64,000 bases of DNA from Thiomonas delicata. GTDB taxonomy: Bacteria; Pseudomonadota; Gammaproteobacteria; Burkholderiales; Burkholderiaceae_C. Position 1 is the stretch's first letter. Every line of letters begins with the position of its first letter. The notes under the pieces were generated by a model. It was given only the letters and a program-made list of their open reading frames with translations. It was not told the DNA's origin and searched no databases. Location: the NCBI RefSeq assembly GCF_900088825.1, contig NZ_LT592170.1, forward strand, positions 1,868,109 to 1,932,108. Reading direction: 5' to 3'. A program made the position numbers and the translations under genes. Positions 20,624-32,750 of this stretch are shown here, piece by piece.

Positions 20624-21451
20624 TCACGCGCCGCGCGGCGTGGCGCAGGACGTGAAGGCGATGGTTTCGGCGTGGGCCTGGGCGGGGTTCGCGTGCGCGC
20701 CGCATACCGGACACTGCGGGTTGCGTGGAATGCGTATGGTGTGAATGTCCATGTCCAGCGCTTCGATCAGCATCAAGCGCCCCGCCAGGCTGCGCCCGGT
20801 GGCAGCCATGAGTTTGAGCGCCTCGGCCGCCTGCAGGCTGCCGACGATGCCCACCAGTGGCGAGAACACACCCATCACGGCGCAGCGCACCTCCTCGACC
20901 GCCGCGTCCGGCGGGAACAGGCAGGCGTAGCAGGGGCCGGGCTCGCCGTCCGCCTGCGGGCGCGGGTCGAACACGCTGACCTGACCGTCGAAGCGTATGG
21001 CCGCGCCGCTCACCAGCGGCACGCCGTGGCGCACGCAGGCGGCGTTGAGCGCATGGCGGGTGGCGAAGTTGTCGCTGCAGTCCACGGCCACCGTGGCCTG
21101 GGCCACCAGCGCGTCCAGCAGGGCCGCGTCGGCCCGGCGCGGCACCGTGTCCACCCGCGCCTGCGGATTGATCTGGAGCATGGCTTCGCGCGCCGACTCC
21201 ACCTTGCGCTGGCCCACGCGCGCCTGGGTGTGCGCGATCTGGCGCTGCAGATTGGTCAGGTCCACCGTGTCGTCGTCCACCAGGGTGATGCGGCCCACCC
21301 CGGCGCTGGCCAGATACAGCGCCACCGGCGAGCCCAGCCCCCCGGCGCCGAGCACCAGGGCATGGCTGGCGGCAATGCGCTCCTGTCCTTCCACGCCAAG
21401 GTCGTCGAGCAGGATGTGGCGCGAATAGCGCAGCAGGTCGTCGTCGTTCAT
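20624..21451 (-). CDS. moeB: MoeB/ThiF-family adenylyltransferase
   Basis: This 275-aa E1-like enzyme activates the C-terminal glycine of a sulfur-carrier protein (MoaD or ThiS) by adenylylation. The N-terminal YSRHILLDDLGVEGQERI and nucleotide-binding VLGAGGLGSPVALYLASAGVG are diagnostic. Zinc-binding cysteine pairs appear as CYAC and CPVC. The start MNDDDLLRYSRH at 21451 matches family N-termini. Which sulfur carrier it serves is not decided here because no moaD or thiS is nearby. It lies upstream, on the map, of an islet that separates it from the ctpA-like gene to which it is often linked in Burkholderiales. Confidence 0.9.
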   Translation of the reverse strand: MNDDDLLRYSRHILLDDLGVEGQERIAASHALVLGAGGLGSPVALYLASAGVGRITLVDDDTVDLTNLQRQIAHTQARVGQRKVESAREAMLQINPQARVDTVPRRADAALLDALVAQATVAVDCSDNFATRHALNAACVRHGVPLVSGAAIRFDGQVSVFDPRPQADGEPGPCYACLFPPDAAVEEVRCAVMGVFSPLVGIVGSLQAAEALKLMAATGRSLAGRLMLIEALDMDIHTIRIPRNPQCPVCGAHANPAQAHAETIAFTSCATPRGA

Positions 21452-21664
21452 GGGCGTAAGCATAGGGCCGCCGGGACGGGGGCCGTCTTTTGGGCAGATG
21501 GTCATGGACTGGCAGAGACGGATGCGGCTTGTTCTGCCGGAAAGACTCTGTAACCATGGCCACGCCGGAACTCGCAGTGGTTTGGCTACACGTGGATACA
21601 CAGATTGATATGTTGTTTAACTCATCCACTGAGAAGGCGTAATCTGGTAAAAGTATGCCTTCTC

Positions 21665-22171
21665 ATGTCATCGCCAGGCATCACAAATTCCCTAAGCGCG
21701 ACGCCCATGCTCTCGCCTGAAGTCTTCAACGCTGCGCATCACAGTGTCCTTTGCTGGCTCGCCACCGTGGATGAGGCGGGCCAACCCAATGTTTCGCCGA
21801 AAGAGATCTTTTCTGTCTTCGACAACGAACACCTGGTCATTGCCAACATTGCCTCGCCCACCAGTGTGCGCAACGTCGCATGCAACCCGCAGGTCTGCGT
21901 TAGTTTCATCGACATTTTTGTGCAGAAGGGCGTCAAGGTCATTGGCACGGCCATGAATGTTCGTCGTGAGGAGCCCGATTTCGCGCAGTGGGTGGCCCCA
22001 CTGCAAACCATGGCTGGAACGCGCTTTCCCATACGTAGTGTTCTGGTGGTCAAGGCGCGCGCCGTCGAACCCATCGTGGCTCCGAGCTATCGGCTCTATC
22101 CGGCAGAAACCACGGAAACGTCTCAGGTGGCTGCTGCCATGCGTGCCTATGGTGTGCGAGCGGCACGATGA
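21665..22171 (+). CDS. Pyridoxamine 5'-phosphate oxidase-family protein
   Basis: This 168-aa protein has a split-barrel flavin-binding fold. Family stretches are CWLATVDEAGQPNVSPKEIF, VIANIASPTSVRN and QVCVSFIDIFVQKG. Members bind FMN or related cofactors, but the activity of this subgroup is not established. The start is unsure: ATG 21665 gives an N-terminal extension, and ATG 21707 (MLSPEVF) matches the usual family start; neither has a good ribosome-binding site. The 150 bp upstream are less GC-rich than the surroundings. It belongs to a small islet inserted between moeB and ctpA. Confidence 0.85.
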   Translation: MSSPGITNSLSATPMLSPEVFNAAHHSVLCWLATVDEAGQPNVSPKEIFSVFDNEHLVIANIASPTSVRNVACNPQVCVSFIDIFVQKGVKVIGTAMNVRREEPDFAQWVAPLQTMAGTRFPIRSVLVVKARAVEPIVAPSYRLYPAETTETSQVAAAMRAYGVRAAR

Positions 22172-22349
22172 TGCCGAGTTTCTCGCACAACGGGTCTCGG
22201 CGTAGCTAATGCCGCGGCGCAAACCCTTGATTGAAAACGTGCTCGTTGGACGAGGACGTCTAACGCCCTCAACTTACGTGCCGCCGGCCCATTTGCCGCA
22301 CCCAACCCACGCACAATGGTGTCACGCTGTTGAATGGAGGGGCAGGCTC

Positions 22350-22520
22350 ATGACCACCAACACCATTCGGCTTCCCCGGGTGCTGCGCGCCAGCCCGGAA
22401 AGAATCTACCGTGCCTTTCTCGATCCGGCGGTGGAGGCCAAATGGCGGCCAGCGCATGGGTTCACGGCGGGCGGGCGAGAGTCGCTTGCGTTGCTGGTCG
22501 GGGCGCAGGGAGGGGGTTGA
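22350..22520 (+). pseudogene. Truncated SRPBCC (AHSA1-type) protein, N-terminal remnant
   Basis: Only about the first 40 residues of a START/Bet v1-like SRPBCC protein remain: TIRLPRVLRASPERIYRAFL followed by DPAVEAKWRPAHGFTA. After that the reading frame turns into unrelated sequence (GGRESLALLVG) and stops at 56 codons, whereas intact members have about 150 residues. A good ribosome-binding site (GGAGGGG) still precedes ATG 22350. The break is consistent with a deletion that also brought the following gene to 3 bp distance. Expression of the remnant is not expected to be functional. Confidence 0.75.
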
Positions 22521-22523
22521 GTC

Positions 22524-23003
22524 ATGCACCCGAACCGGCTCGAGCTGTTGCAGCGCATGCCGATCTTCGGCGGAATCCGCGAGGAGGCCCTGGCGGTGCT
22601 GCTGCAGCGCGCACGCGTGGCCGTGGTGCCGACGGCGGACTATTTTTTTCGCGAGAACGATCCGGCGCAGTCGATGTTCGTGCTCGAAGCCGGCAGCGTG
22701 AGGGTGATCAAGAGCTGGCAGGGCCGCGATGTGGAGTTGCGCCGGCTGGCGCCGGGTGACTGCTTCGGCGAGATGGCGCTGATCGACCTGTACCCGCGCA
22801 GCGCCTCGATACGCGCGGCCGAGGACTGTCGGGCACTGGAATTCGGTCCCGAGGACCTGATGCACCTATTCGAGCACGACATGGAACAGTTCGCGCTGAT
22901 TCAGATGAACCTGGCGCGCGAACTGAGCCGGCGATTGCGCGACACGGATGCGAAGTTGTTCCGCGTCAAGATGGGTGAGGCGCCCGAGCGGCCGCAGGGC
23001 TGA
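22524..23003 (+). CDS. Cyclic nucleotide-binding domain protein
   Basis: This 159-aa protein is made of a single CRP-like cyclic-nucleotide-binding beta-roll. The phosphate-binding cassette is recognisable as GDCFGEMALIDLYPRSASIR (about residues 75-94), with the conserved Arg and Glu contacts. There is no C-terminal helix-turn-helix, so unlike CRP/FNR it is not an obvious DNA-binding regulator; the short helical tail could mediate dimerisation. It starts 3 bp after the truncated SRPBCC remnant and may have lost its own promoter in that deletion. A hairpin with a short T run follows the stop. Confidence 0.87.
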   Translation: MHPNRLELLQRMPIFGGIREEALAVLLQRARVAVVPTADYFFRENDPAQSMFVLEAGSVRVIKSWQGRDVELRRLAPGDCFGEMALIDLYPRSASIRAAEDCRALEFGPEDLMHLFEHDMEQFALIQMNLARELSRRLRDTDAKLFRVKMGEAPERPQG

Positions 23004-23024
23004 TCCCCTGGGCCTGATCGCCCG

Positions 23025-23045
23025 CACCGGGCGCGCCCGGTGTTT
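23025..23045. terminator. Probable intrinsic terminator after the cNMP-binding gene
   Basis: A 7-bp GC stem CACCGGG / CCCGGTG with the 4-nt loop CGCG is followed by TTT. It lies between the end of the cyclic nucleotide-binding gene and the end of the convergent ctpA-like gene, so it could serve either strand. Confidence 0.6.
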
Positions 23046-23078
23046 CATTCCCCGGCGGTTGCGTCCGCGCGCTTACTC

Positions 23079-24599
23079 TTACTTGCTGTCCGGATTGGCG
23101 GGGCGGGGCGCCGGCGCCGGTTTTTGCACCGGACCCGCCGACGAAGTCGGTGCGGGCGGCTTGGCGTTCTTCTCCTGGGCGTCGGCCACCATCTTCGCCG
23201 TGACCACCGGCTTGCCTTCCAGGTAGTTCAGGGCCTGCTCCATCTGCCAATCCTCCTTGCTGCCGTACTCCGGCAGCTTGGGGAATTTGTTTGGATCTTT
23301 CTCGATCTCGGCTTCCAGCAGGCGGCGGGCTTCTTCCTGCTTGCGCAAGGCTTCCTTCACGCTGCTGGAATCGGACGCCTCGACGCCGGTGCCGATCTGG
23401 TTCTTGTAGTCGACCTCGCGCATGCGCAGCGCGGCATAGGGGTCGCCGGTGGGGAGCGGGTCGACGAAGTAGTTGGGCGTGATGCCCTTGGCCTGGATGG
23501 ATTCGCCGTTGGGGGTGTAGTAGCGGGCGGTGGTGAGCTTGAGCGCGGTGTCCGGCCCTAGCGGCAGCACGGTCTGCACCGAGCCCTTGCCGAAGGTTTG
23601 CGTGCCCATCACGACGGCACGCTTGTAGTCCTTGAGCGCGCCGGTGACGATTTCGGACGCCGACGCGGAGCCGCCGTTGACCAGCACGACGAGACGCACG
23701 GTTTTCACGCCCGCGGGTAGGCCTTCCAGCGGATTGTCGCCCGGGGTGCGCGAATAGTCGCTCGGCGTGTTGCGGTAGCTGACGTTGGCCTCGGGAATCT
23801 GGCCTCGCGTGGACACGATCACGACGTCGCGCGGCAGGAACACCGAGGCCACGCCGACGGCGCTTTCCAGCAGCCCGCCGGGGTCGTTGCGCAGGTCGAG
23901 CACGATGCCCTTGAGCTTGGGATCCTGCTTGTAGAAATCCTCGATCTTGCGGGTGAAGTCGGGCAGGGTGTCGGACTGGAACTGGGTGATACGCACCCAG
24001 GCGTAGCCCGGCGCGACCATCTTGCCGCGCACGCTCTGGACGTGGATTTCCTCGCGCGTGACGGTGACGTTGAAGGTGCGGTTCTCGCTCTTGCGCAGGA
24101 TGGTGAGCGTGACCTTGGTGCCCGGCTTGCCGCGCATGAACTTGACCGCCTGGTTCAGCGGCAGGCCCTTCACGGGGGTGTCGTCGATGCGGGTGATGAG
24201 GTCGCCGGCCTGGATGCCGGCGTGCGCGGCCGGCGAGCCCTCGATGGGCGACACGACCTTCACCAGCCCGTCCTCGGCGGTGATCTCGATGCCGACGCCG
24301 ACGAACTTGCCGCTGGTGCTCTCGCGGAATTCCTTGAAGCTTTTCTGGTCGAGGTATTCGGAATGGGGGTCGAGGCTGTTGACCATGCCGGAAATGGCAT
24401 CGTGAACCAGCTTCTTGCCCTCCACGGGCTCGAAATAGTCGGCCTTGATCAGGCCGTAGACTGCGGCGAACTGTTGCAGTTCCTCCAGCGGCAGCGGTGA
24501 CACGGCGTTGCGCGCCATGGCTTGCAGTTGCAGGGTTGCCAGAGCCCCGGTGAGCACACCGACGGTGACCCAAGCCGCGATTTTGAATTTGCCAGCCAT
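23079..24599 (-). CDS. ctpA: Carboxy-terminal processing protease, S41 family (CtpA)
   Basis: This 506-aa periplasmic serine protease cleaves protein C-termini. An N-terminal signal anchor (about residues 7-25) is followed by a helical region, a PDZ domain around GVGIEITAEDGLVKVV to GKPGTKVTLTILRK (about 100-170), and the S41 catalytic core with VNGGSASASEI (Ser within 311-315) and the general-base lysine in TFGKGSVQ (Lys 338). The C-terminal 60 residues are low-complexity Pro/Ala-rich. It is on the same strand as gpmA, about 100 bp away, the usual gpmA-ctpA order in this group, and was probably once adjacent to moeB. Confidence 0.94.
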   Translation of the reverse strand: MAGKFKIAAWVTVGVLTGALATLQLQAMARNAVSPLPLEELQQFAAVYGLIKADYFEPVEGKKLVHDAISGMVNSLDPHSEYLDQKSFKEFRESTSGKFVGVGIEITAEDGLVKVVSPIEGSPAAHAGIQAGDLITRIDDTPVKGLPLNQAVKFMRGKPGTKVTLTILRKSENRTFNVTVTREEIHVQSVRGKMVAPGYAWVRITQFQSDTLPDFTRKIEDFYKQDPKLKGIVLDLRNDPGGLLESAVGVASVFLPRDVVIVSTRGQIPEANVSYRNTPSDYSRTPGDNPLEGLPAGVKTVRLVVLVNGGSASASEIVTGALKDYKRAVVMGTQTFGKGSVQTVLPLGPDTALKLTTARYYTPNGESIQAKGITPNYFVDPLPTGDPYAALRMREVDYKNQIGTGVEASDSSSVKEALRKQEEARRLLEAEIEKDPNKFPKLPEYGSKEDWQMEQALNYLEGKPVVTAKMVADAQEKNAKPPAPTSSAGPVQKPAPAPRPANPDSK

Positions 24600-24699
24600 G
24601 CGTGATTCCTCGAAGACAGCACAGTATAGAGTGGGAAAATCAGCCGAAATTCCGCAGGGGCTGGGTCTGCGCCCAGGGGCAGCCGGCGGCGCCCTCGGT

Positions 24700-25410
24700 T
24701 CAGGCCGCGGCGGCGGCAGGCGCTTCGAGGTAATAGCGGCGGATGGGCTTGAGTTCGGCGTCGAGTTCGTACACCAGCGGGACGCCGTTAGGGATGTTCA
24801 GGCCCACGATGTCGGCGTCGGAGATGCCGTCCAGATGCTTGATGATGGCGCGCATCGAGTTGCCGTGTGACACCGCCAGCACCCGCTTGCCGGCGCGGAT
24901 GGCGGGCGCCAGGGACTCCTCCCACAGCGGCAGCACGCGGCGCACGGTGTCCTTCAGGCACTCGGCCAGCGGCAGATCCTGGGGGTTGACGCGGGCGTAG
25001 CGCGGATCGGCAGCCAGTTCGTGGCGGTGCGATTCGTCCATCGGCGGCGGCGGCACGTCGTAGCTGCGGCGCCAGATGTGGACCTGCGCGTCGCCGTACT
25101 TCGCGGCGGTCTCGGCCTTGTTCAGGCCCTGCAGGGCGCCGTAATGCCGTTCGTTGAGGCGCCAGGCATGCACCGTGGGCAGCCACATGCGGTCCATTTC
25201 ATCCTGCACCGCCCACAGCGTGCGCACCGCGCGCTTGAGCACCGAGGTGTAGGTGACGTCGAAGTCCAGCCCATGCTCCTTGAGCAGCCGGCCGGCTTGC
25301 CGCGCTTCGGCCAGGCCTTTGGCGGTGAGGTCAACGTCCACCCAGCCGGTGAAGCGGTTTTCCTGGTTCCAGGTGGATTCGCCGTGGCGGATCAATACGA
25401 GTTTGTGCAT
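24700..25410 (-). CDS. gpmA: 2,3-bisphosphoglycerate-dependent phosphoglycerate mutase
   Basis: This 236-aa glycolytic enzyme interconverts 3- and 2-phosphoglycerate through a phosphohistidine. The start [20 protein letters not shown] contains the RHG active-site histidine. [12 protein letters not shown] and [13 protein letters not shown] with the second catalytic histidine are intact. ATG 25410 is the obvious start; the upstream in-frame ATG at 25455 adds unrelated residues. Length is close to the standard 228-250 aa. It heads a minus-strand pair with ctpA and is divergent from the rhodanese gene. Confidence 0.96.
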   Translation of the reverse strand: MHKLVLIRHGESTWNQENRFTGWVDVDLTAKGLAEARQAGRLLKEHGLDFDVTYTSVLKRAVRTLWAVQDEMDRMWLPTVHAWRLNERHYGALQGLNKAETAAKYGDAQVHIWRRSYDVPPPPMDESHRHELAADPRYARVNPQDLPLAECLKDTVRRVLPLWEESLAPAIRAGKRVLAVSHGNSMRAIIKHLDGISDADIVGLNIPNGVPLVYELDAELKPIRRYYLEAPAAAAA

Positions 25411-25638
25411 GGTCAGGCGTCGGTGTCGCGCATGGGGAGCGCCGAGGTTCGTCAAGGTTCAGCGGGGCAGGGAACCCCTCGATGCGGCATGGTAGTGGAG
25501 CCTGGTGATTTCTCATGCGCGCAGGGGCGTGCCGTGGCGGCAATAACCCTGCGCGGCTCGCATCCAGTGACCGCACGTGCCATGGGCTCGGCCCGATGTT
25601 CCTAAAATCCGGGTTTCCCTTGATTCGGAGTCGGTATT

Positions 25639-26046
25639 TTGAAATTCGTCATCGACAACCTCGCCCTCATCGCCATCGCCCTGGTGTCCGGTGGCATGCT
25701 GCTGTGGACCACGTTCTCGCGCGGCAGTGGCGCAGGAGTCTCGGCGGCCGAGGCGGTACGCCTAGTCAACCGCGAAAAGGGCGTGCTGATCGACGTCTGC
25801 GAACCGCAGGAACACGCCGCCGGGCATTGCACCGGCGCGCGCAACGTCCCGCTGGGCCAGCTCGAGCAGCGCCTCGCCGACTTGCCCAAGAACAAGGAGA
25901 CCCCGGTGCTCGTGATGTGCCAAAGCGGAGCCCGCGCCAGCCGCGCGGCGGCCACCTTGCGCAAGCTGGGCTATACCCGGGCTGTGGCCGTGGCCGGCGG
26001 CCTGCGGGCCTGGCGCGAGGCAGGACTGCCGGTGGAGCGCGGCTGA
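25639..26046 (+). CDS. Membrane-anchored rhodanese-like domain protein
   Basis: This 135-aa protein has an N-terminal membrane helix (about residues 5-22) and a single rhodanese domain. The active-site loop is intact as MCQSGARASRAA, with the cysteine that would carry a persulfide. Small anchored rhodaneses of this type are usually found beside grxC and secB, as here, in Burkholderiales. The start is a TTG with a CGGAG sequence about 9 bp upstream; no better start exists in frame. A role in sulfur relay or redox handling in the cytoplasm or membrane is inference. Confidence 0.88.
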   Translation: MKFVIDNLALIAIALVSGGMLLWTTFSRGSGAGVSAAEAVRLVNREKGVLIDVCEPQEHAAGHCTGARNVPLGQLEQRLADLPKNKETPVLVMCQSGARASRAAATLRKLGYTRAVAVAGGLRAWREAGLPVERG

Positions 26047-26167
26047 CGCGCGTGGGGCGCCTCGCTCCCTGATTCCCTTTTCGAGTTGCTTGCCGGGCCT
26101 GGCGCCCGCGGCATTGCTTGGCGGTCCGCTCGGGTTTGCGGCCGGCCAGGCCCAGTTTGGAGTTTGT

Positions 26168-26437
26168 ATGACCCAGGTTCGCATGTACACCACCGCAGTC
26201 TGCCCCTATTGCCAGCGCGCCAAGGCGCTGCTGCACAAGCGCGGCGTGCAGCACATCGAGGAGATCCGCGTCGACCTCGACCATCAGGCTCGCCTGCACA
26301 TGATGGAAACCACGGGCCGGCGCACCGTGCCGCAGATCTTCATCGGCGCCACCCACGTCGGCGGCTGCGACGACCTCTACGCCCTGGATGCGCAAGGCGG
26401 GCTTTTGCCCTTGCTGGGCGAGGGCCAGAATTCCTGA
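26168..26437 (+). CDS. grxC: Glutaredoxin 3
   Basis: This 89-aa thioredoxin-fold protein reduces disulfides and mixed glutathione disulfides in the cytoplasm. The dithiol active site CPYC sits in [16 protein letters not shown], and the glutathione-binding [18 protein letters not shown] is conserved. The start MTQVRMY at 26168 gives the normal family length. It lies between the rhodanese gene and secB, in an order conserved in the group. Confidence 0.95.
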   Translation: MTQVRMYTTAVCPYCQRAKALLHKRGVQHIEEIRVDLDHQARLHMMETTGRRTVPQIFIGATHVGGCDDLYALDAQGGLLPLLGEGQNS

Positions 26438-26550
26438 TCGCCTCGGGCGCAGGCCGCCCCAGCCGCGCCCCCGGGCACGGCTCCTACAATGCCGGGTTCC
26501 ATTCCCTCCGCCCGCCCAGCGGGCGAACCCACACCCTGGAGCCTTCTTGC

Positions 26551-27051
26551 ATGAGCACTCCCACGAATTCCGCAGGCGCTGACCAGTCGCCGGTCTTTAT
26601 GCTGCAGCGCTGCTATCTCAAGGATCTGTCGCTGGAGCAGCCCAACGCGCCCAAGATCCTGCTCGAGCAGGCCCAACCCACGGTCGACGTGCAGATGAAC
26701 GTGGAGTCCCAGACCGTGGTGGACGGCATTTTCGAAGTGGCCATCACCGCCACCATCACCGCCCGCATCAACGACCAGACCCTGTTCCTGGTCGAGGGCA
26801 AGCAGGCCGGCATTTTCGAAATGCGCAACATCCCCCAGGAGCATGCCGACCTCCTGCTGGGCATTGCCTGCCCACAGACCGTGTATCCGTATCTGCGCGC
26901 CAATCTGGCCGACGTCATCACCCGCGCCGGATTCCCTCCCGTGCACCTGGCCGAAATCAATTTCCAGGCCATGTACGAAAGCCAGCGCGCCCAGGAAGCC
27001 GGCCAGAGCCCCAGCGGCCTGATCGCGCCCGACGGTTCGGCCTTGAACTGA
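26551..27051 (+). CDS. secB: Protein-export chaperone SecB
   Basis: This 166-aa tetrameric chaperone keeps preproteins unfolded and delivers them to SecA. Typical segments are [19 protein letters not shown], the central [10 protein letters not shown] and the acidic/hydrophobic face around [13 protein letters not shown] with [19 protein letters not shown]. The family start at MSTPTN (26551) was chosen. Its position after grxC and before gpsA is the classical secB-gpsA linkage of proteobacteria. Confidence 0.96.
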   Translation: MSTPTNSAGADQSPVFMLQRCYLKDLSLEQPNAPKILLEQAQPTVDVQMNVESQTVVDGIFEVAITATITARINDQTLFLVEGKQAGIFEMRNIPQEHADLLLGIACPQTVYPYLRANLADVITRAGFPPVHLAEINFQAMYESQRAQEAGQSPSGLIAPDGSALN

Positions 27052-27128
27052 CGGCGAGCCGGTCCGCGCGGCTCGCCTTGCGCGGCCCGCGCCGCGACCG
27101 CTCGTGAGCCGGCTGCGATGCGTCCAGC

Positions 27129-28187
27129 ATGCGCATGAACATTTCCATACTCGGTGCGGGCGCCTGGGGAACGGCGCTGGCCTGCCATGCCGCGCGCCGC
27201 CACGCCGTACAGCTCTGGGGCCGCGACGCGGCGCAGATCCGGACCCTGCGCACGCGCGGCGAGAACACCCGCTACCTGCCCGGCGTGGCTTTACCTGAAG
27301 CTCTGGGTTTCACGACGGAACTGAACGCGGCGCTGGCCCATGTCGGCGCCGGCGGGCTGCTCGTGCTGGCCGTGCCCGTCGCCGGCCTGCGGCCGCTGGC
27401 GCAAGCCCTGCGCGCGCAGGGCCAGGAAGCCCCGCAAGACTTTCCCAGGCATGTGCTGGTGCTGGCCAAGGGCTTCGAGCAGGGCAGCCGGCTGCTGCCG
27501 CATCAGGTGCTGGAGCAGGTGTTCGAGGGTTGGGCACGGCAGCCGGCACTGGGCGTGCTGTCGGGACCCAGTTTCGCCCTGGAGGTGGCGCGCGGCCTGC
27601 CGGTGGCGCTTACGGCCGCGAGCGCCGACGAGGGCCTCATCCAGGCCACGGTGCGGGCGCTGCACGGCGGCGGCATGCGCATCTACGCCAGCGCCGATCT
27701 GCTCGGCGTGGAGGTGGGCGGGGCGGTGAAGAATGTGCTAGCGATCGCCTGCGGCGTGAGCGACGGCCTGGAGCAGGGCCACAACGCGCGCGCCGCGCTC
27801 ATCACCCGGGGCTTGGCCGAGATCAGCCGCCTGGGCCTGGCGATGGGAGCGCGCACGGAAACCTTCATGGGCCTGAGCGGCCTCGGCGACCTGGTGCTCA
27901 CCTGCACCGGCGAGCTGTCGCGCAACCGGCGCGTGGGTCTGCAGCTGGCCGCGGGCAAGCCGCTGGACCGGATCGTGGCCGAGCTCGGGCATGTCGCCGA
28001 AGGCGTCTACACCGCGCAAACAGTGCTGGAACTCGCGCTGGCGCACCAGGTCGACATGCCGATCACCGCCGCGGTGGCGGATGTGCTGGGCGGGCGCCGC
28101 AGCCCGGCCGAGGCGCTGCGCAACCTGCTCGCGCGCGAGCCCCAGCCCGAGGTTTCCCCGTTGGGCGAACCGGGAGTGCAGCCTTGA
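27129..28187 (+). CDS. gpsA: NAD(P)H-dependent glycerol-3-phosphate dehydrogenase
   Basis: This 352-aa enzyme reduces dihydroxyacetone phosphate to sn-glycerol-3-phosphate for phospholipid synthesis. The N-terminal Rossmann motif [16 protein letters not shown] and the catalytic lysine region [13 protein letters not shown] with the downstream [19 protein letters not shown] are intact. Start is ATG 27129 or the ATG two codons later. Its last bases overlap the TTG start of pth, so the two are probably translationally coupled. Confidence 0.95.
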   Translation: MRMNISILGAGAWGTALACHAARRHAVQLWGRDAAQIRTLRTRGENTRYLPGVALPEALGFTTELNAALAHVGAGGLLVLAVPVAGLRPLAQALRAQGQEAPQDFPRHVLVLAKGFEQGSRLLPHQVLEQVFEGWARQPALGVLSGPSFALEVARGLPVALTAASADEGLIQATVRALHGGGMRIYASADLLGVEVGGAVKNVLAIACGVSDGLEQGHNARAALITRGLAEISRLGLAMGARTETFMGLSGLGDLVLTCTGELSRNRRVGLQLAAGKPLDRIVAELGHVAEGVYTAQTVLELALAHQVDMPITAAVADVLGGRRSPAEALRNLLAREPQPEVSPLGEPGVQP

Positions 28188-28792
28188 TCCGGCTCATTGT
28201 CGGTTTGGGCAACCCTGGCCCCGAGCACGCGCTGCAGCGGCACAACGCGGGGTTCTGGTGGGTGGACCAGATCGCGCAGCGCGAGGGCCTCGCCCTGCGC
28301 GCCGAGCGCGGTTTCTTCGGCGACGTCGCGCGCCTGCGCGGGCCCCATGGCGACGTCTGGCTGCTCGAGCCCGGCACCTATATGAACCGCTCCGGCCAGG
28401 CCGTGGCGGCGCTGGCGCGGTTCTACAAGATCGCGCCGGAGCACATCCTGGTGGCGCACGACGAACTCGACCTGCCGCCCGGGCAGATCAAGCTCAAGCT
28501 GGCCGGCGGCCATGCCGGCCACAATGGCTTGCGCGACATCGCCGCGCAGATCGGCACGCCGCAGTTCTGGCGCCTGCGCATCGGCATCGGGCATCCGGGC
28601 GATCGCGACGCGGTGGTCGGCTTCGTGCTCGGCCGTCCGCCGCGCAGCGAACTGGAGCGCATCGAGCAGGCCATGCAGCGCGGCCTGGACGAGTTGCCGC
28701 GCCTCTTGCGCGGCGAGTTCGAGGCGGCGATGATGCATCTGCACCGCGGCAACGTGCCGCCCGCCGCGCCAGCCAAGGAGTCGCCGAAATGA
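28184..28792 (+). CDS. pth: Peptidyl-tRNA hydrolase
   Basis: This 202-aa essential enzyme recycles peptidyl-tRNA by hydrolysing the ester bond. [21 protein letters not shown] contains the catalytic histidine, and MNRSGQAV and [14 protein letters not shown] are conserved. It starts at TTG 28184, which overlaps the gpsA stop (TTGA) and has a GGGAG site upstream; there is no in-frame ATG near the conserved N-terminus. Its stop overlaps the next ATG (ATGA). The run gpsA-pth-DUF4124 thus forms a tightly coupled group. Confidence 0.94.
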   Translation: MIRLIVGLGNPGPEHALQRHNAGFWWVDQIAQREGLALRAERGFFGDVARLRGPHGDVWLLEPGTYMNRSGQAVAALARFYKIAPEHILVAHDELDLPPGQIKLKLAGGHAGHNGLRDIAAQIGTPQFWRLRIGIGHPGDRDAVVGFVLGRPPRSELERIEQAMQRGLDELPRLLRGEFEAAMMHLHRGNVPPAAPAKESPK

Positions 28793-29229
28793 TCCCAGCG
28801 TTCGCCCACGTTGCCTCACACCTCACCGGCGTCCTGCCCGCCGCGCGCGCGGTGGTCGCGCTGGTCGCGGCGGGCTTGGCCTGGTGGTCCTGGCCTGCCG
28901 CGGCGCAACAGGTCTACCGCTGCGGCAACGCCTACGCCCATGCGCCATGCCCGCAGGGCAGGCCGGTGGATGTGGCCGACCCGCGCGACCCCGCGCAGGT
29001 GGAGCAGGCGAGGGCGCAGACCGCGCGCGACCAGCAACTCGCCGACCAGCTCCACCGCGAGAATGCCGCGCGCGAGGCCGCGCACCGCAAGGCCCTGCTG
29101 GCCGAGGCGAAACAGGCGCAAAAAATGGCGGCCGCGCAACGCCGCGCGGCGCGGGCCAGGGAGCGTGCGCGCAAGGCCGCGCAGCAACTGGCCACCCGCA
29201 AGGCGGTCAGCCCCAAGGCCTTGCCCTGA
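28789..29229 (+). CDS. DUF4124 domain-containing exported protein
   Basis: This 146-aa protein has an N-terminal hydrophobic segment (about residues 18-40) ending in a signal-like PAAAQ, followed by the DUF4124 motif [20 protein letters not shown] with two cysteines likely to form a periplasmic disulfide. The C-terminal half is a long charged Ala/Lys/Arg-rich helix, probably coiled coil. The function of DUF4124 is not known. It overlaps the pth stop by ATGA and converges with the ferredoxin gene. Confidence 0.87.
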   Translation: MIPAFAHVASHLTGVLPAARAVVALVAAGLAWWSWPAAAQQVYRCGNAYAHAPCPQGRPVDVADPRDPAQVEQARAQTARDQQLADQLHRENAAREAAHRKALLAEAKQAQKMAAAQRRAARARERARKAAQQLATRKAVSPKALP

Positions 29230-29235
29230 GTCGCC

Positions 29236-29251
29236 GCGGGGGCGTCCCCGC
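29236..29251. terminator. Short GC hairpin between convergent genes
   Basis: A 6-bp stem GCGGGG / CCCCGC with a GCGT loop lies exactly in the 22-bp gap between the convergent DUF4124 and ferredoxin genes. No U tract follows, so termination is only a possibility. Confidence 0.4.
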
Positions 29252-31964
<2,713 letters not shown>

Positions 31965-31997
31965 GGCATCGTTCCGCACCGTGCCTGCGTTGAACCC

Positions 31998-32747
31998 ATG
32001 GCCATGACGACGACAGCCACCGACAAGGGCCAGGCGTTGCCCCCCAATGGCCCGCTGGGTGCCGAGCTGCCTGGCTGGACGCCACCCCCCGCGCCCGCGC
32101 GAGGGGTGCTGGCCGGGACGCGCGTGCGCCTGGAGCCGCTGGACGCCGCGCGCCATGCTCCCGCGCTGCACGCGGCCTTCGCCGCGGATGCGCAAGGCGC
32201 CACCTGGACCTATCTGCCCTACGGGCCGTTCGCCGACGCGCAGGCCTACGCGGATTGGGCGCAGGGCTATGCCGGCGTGGCCGACCCCATGCTGTTCGCC
32301 ATCGTCGAAACCATCACGGGCCAGCCCGCGGGCGTGGCCGCCTACCTGCGCATCGATCCGCGCAACGGCTGCATCGAAATCGGCCATCTGGCCTTCGCGC
32401 CAAGCCTGCAACGCACGCCGGCGGCGACCGAGGCGATCTTTCTCATGATCGACCATGCCTTCGCGCTGGGCTATCGGCGCGTGGAATGGAAGTGCAACGC
32501 GCTCAACGCCGCGTCGCGCCGGGCCGCGCAGCGCCTGGGGTTCAGCTTCGAGGGCGTGTTCCGGCAGGCGGCCGTGGTGAAGGGGCGCAACCGCGATACC
32601 GCGTGGTACGCCATTCTGGACACCGAATGGCCCGCCTTGCGCACCGCGCATGTGCGCTGGCTGGCGGCCGGCAACTTCGACGCGCATGGCAGGCAGCGCA
32701 GCGCGCTTGCCGATCTGACGCGTCCGCTGCTTGCGGCGCGGGGTTAG
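31998..32747 (+). CDS. GNAT-family N-acetyltransferase (RimJ/RimL type)
   Basis: This 249-aa acetyl-CoA-dependent acyltransferase has the RimJ/RimL-like domain starting around VRLEPLDAARHAPALHAAFA and containing NGCIEIGHLAFAPSLQRTPA and the C-terminal VEWKCNALNAASRRAAQRLG motif. The first 35 residues form a Pro-rich lead. Members often acetylate small molecules or protein N-termini; the substrate is unknown. Its TAG stop lies inside the 10-bp target duplication of the IS4-family element, so the insertion falls immediately after the gene without damaging it. The same stop also lies in the 26-bp dispersed repeat. Confidence 0.9.
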   Translation: MAMTTTATDKGQALPPNGPLGAELPGWTPPPAPARGVLAGTRVRLEPLDAARHAPALHAAFAADAQGATWTYLPYGPFADAQAYADWAQGYAGVADPMLFAIVETITGQPAGVAAYLRIDPRNGCIEIGHLAFAPSLQRTPAATEAIFLMIDHAFALGYRRVEWKCNALNAASRRAAQRLGFSFEGVFRQAAVVKGRNRDTAWYAILDTEWPALRTAHVRWLAAGNFDAHGRQRSALADLTRPLLAARG

Positions 32748-32750
32748 GGC
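32741..32750. repeat. 10-bp target-site duplication, left copy
   Basis: GGGTTAGGGC precedes the left end of the insertion sequence and is repeated exactly at 34209-34218. It contains the stop codon of the GNAT gene. Confidence 0.85.
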
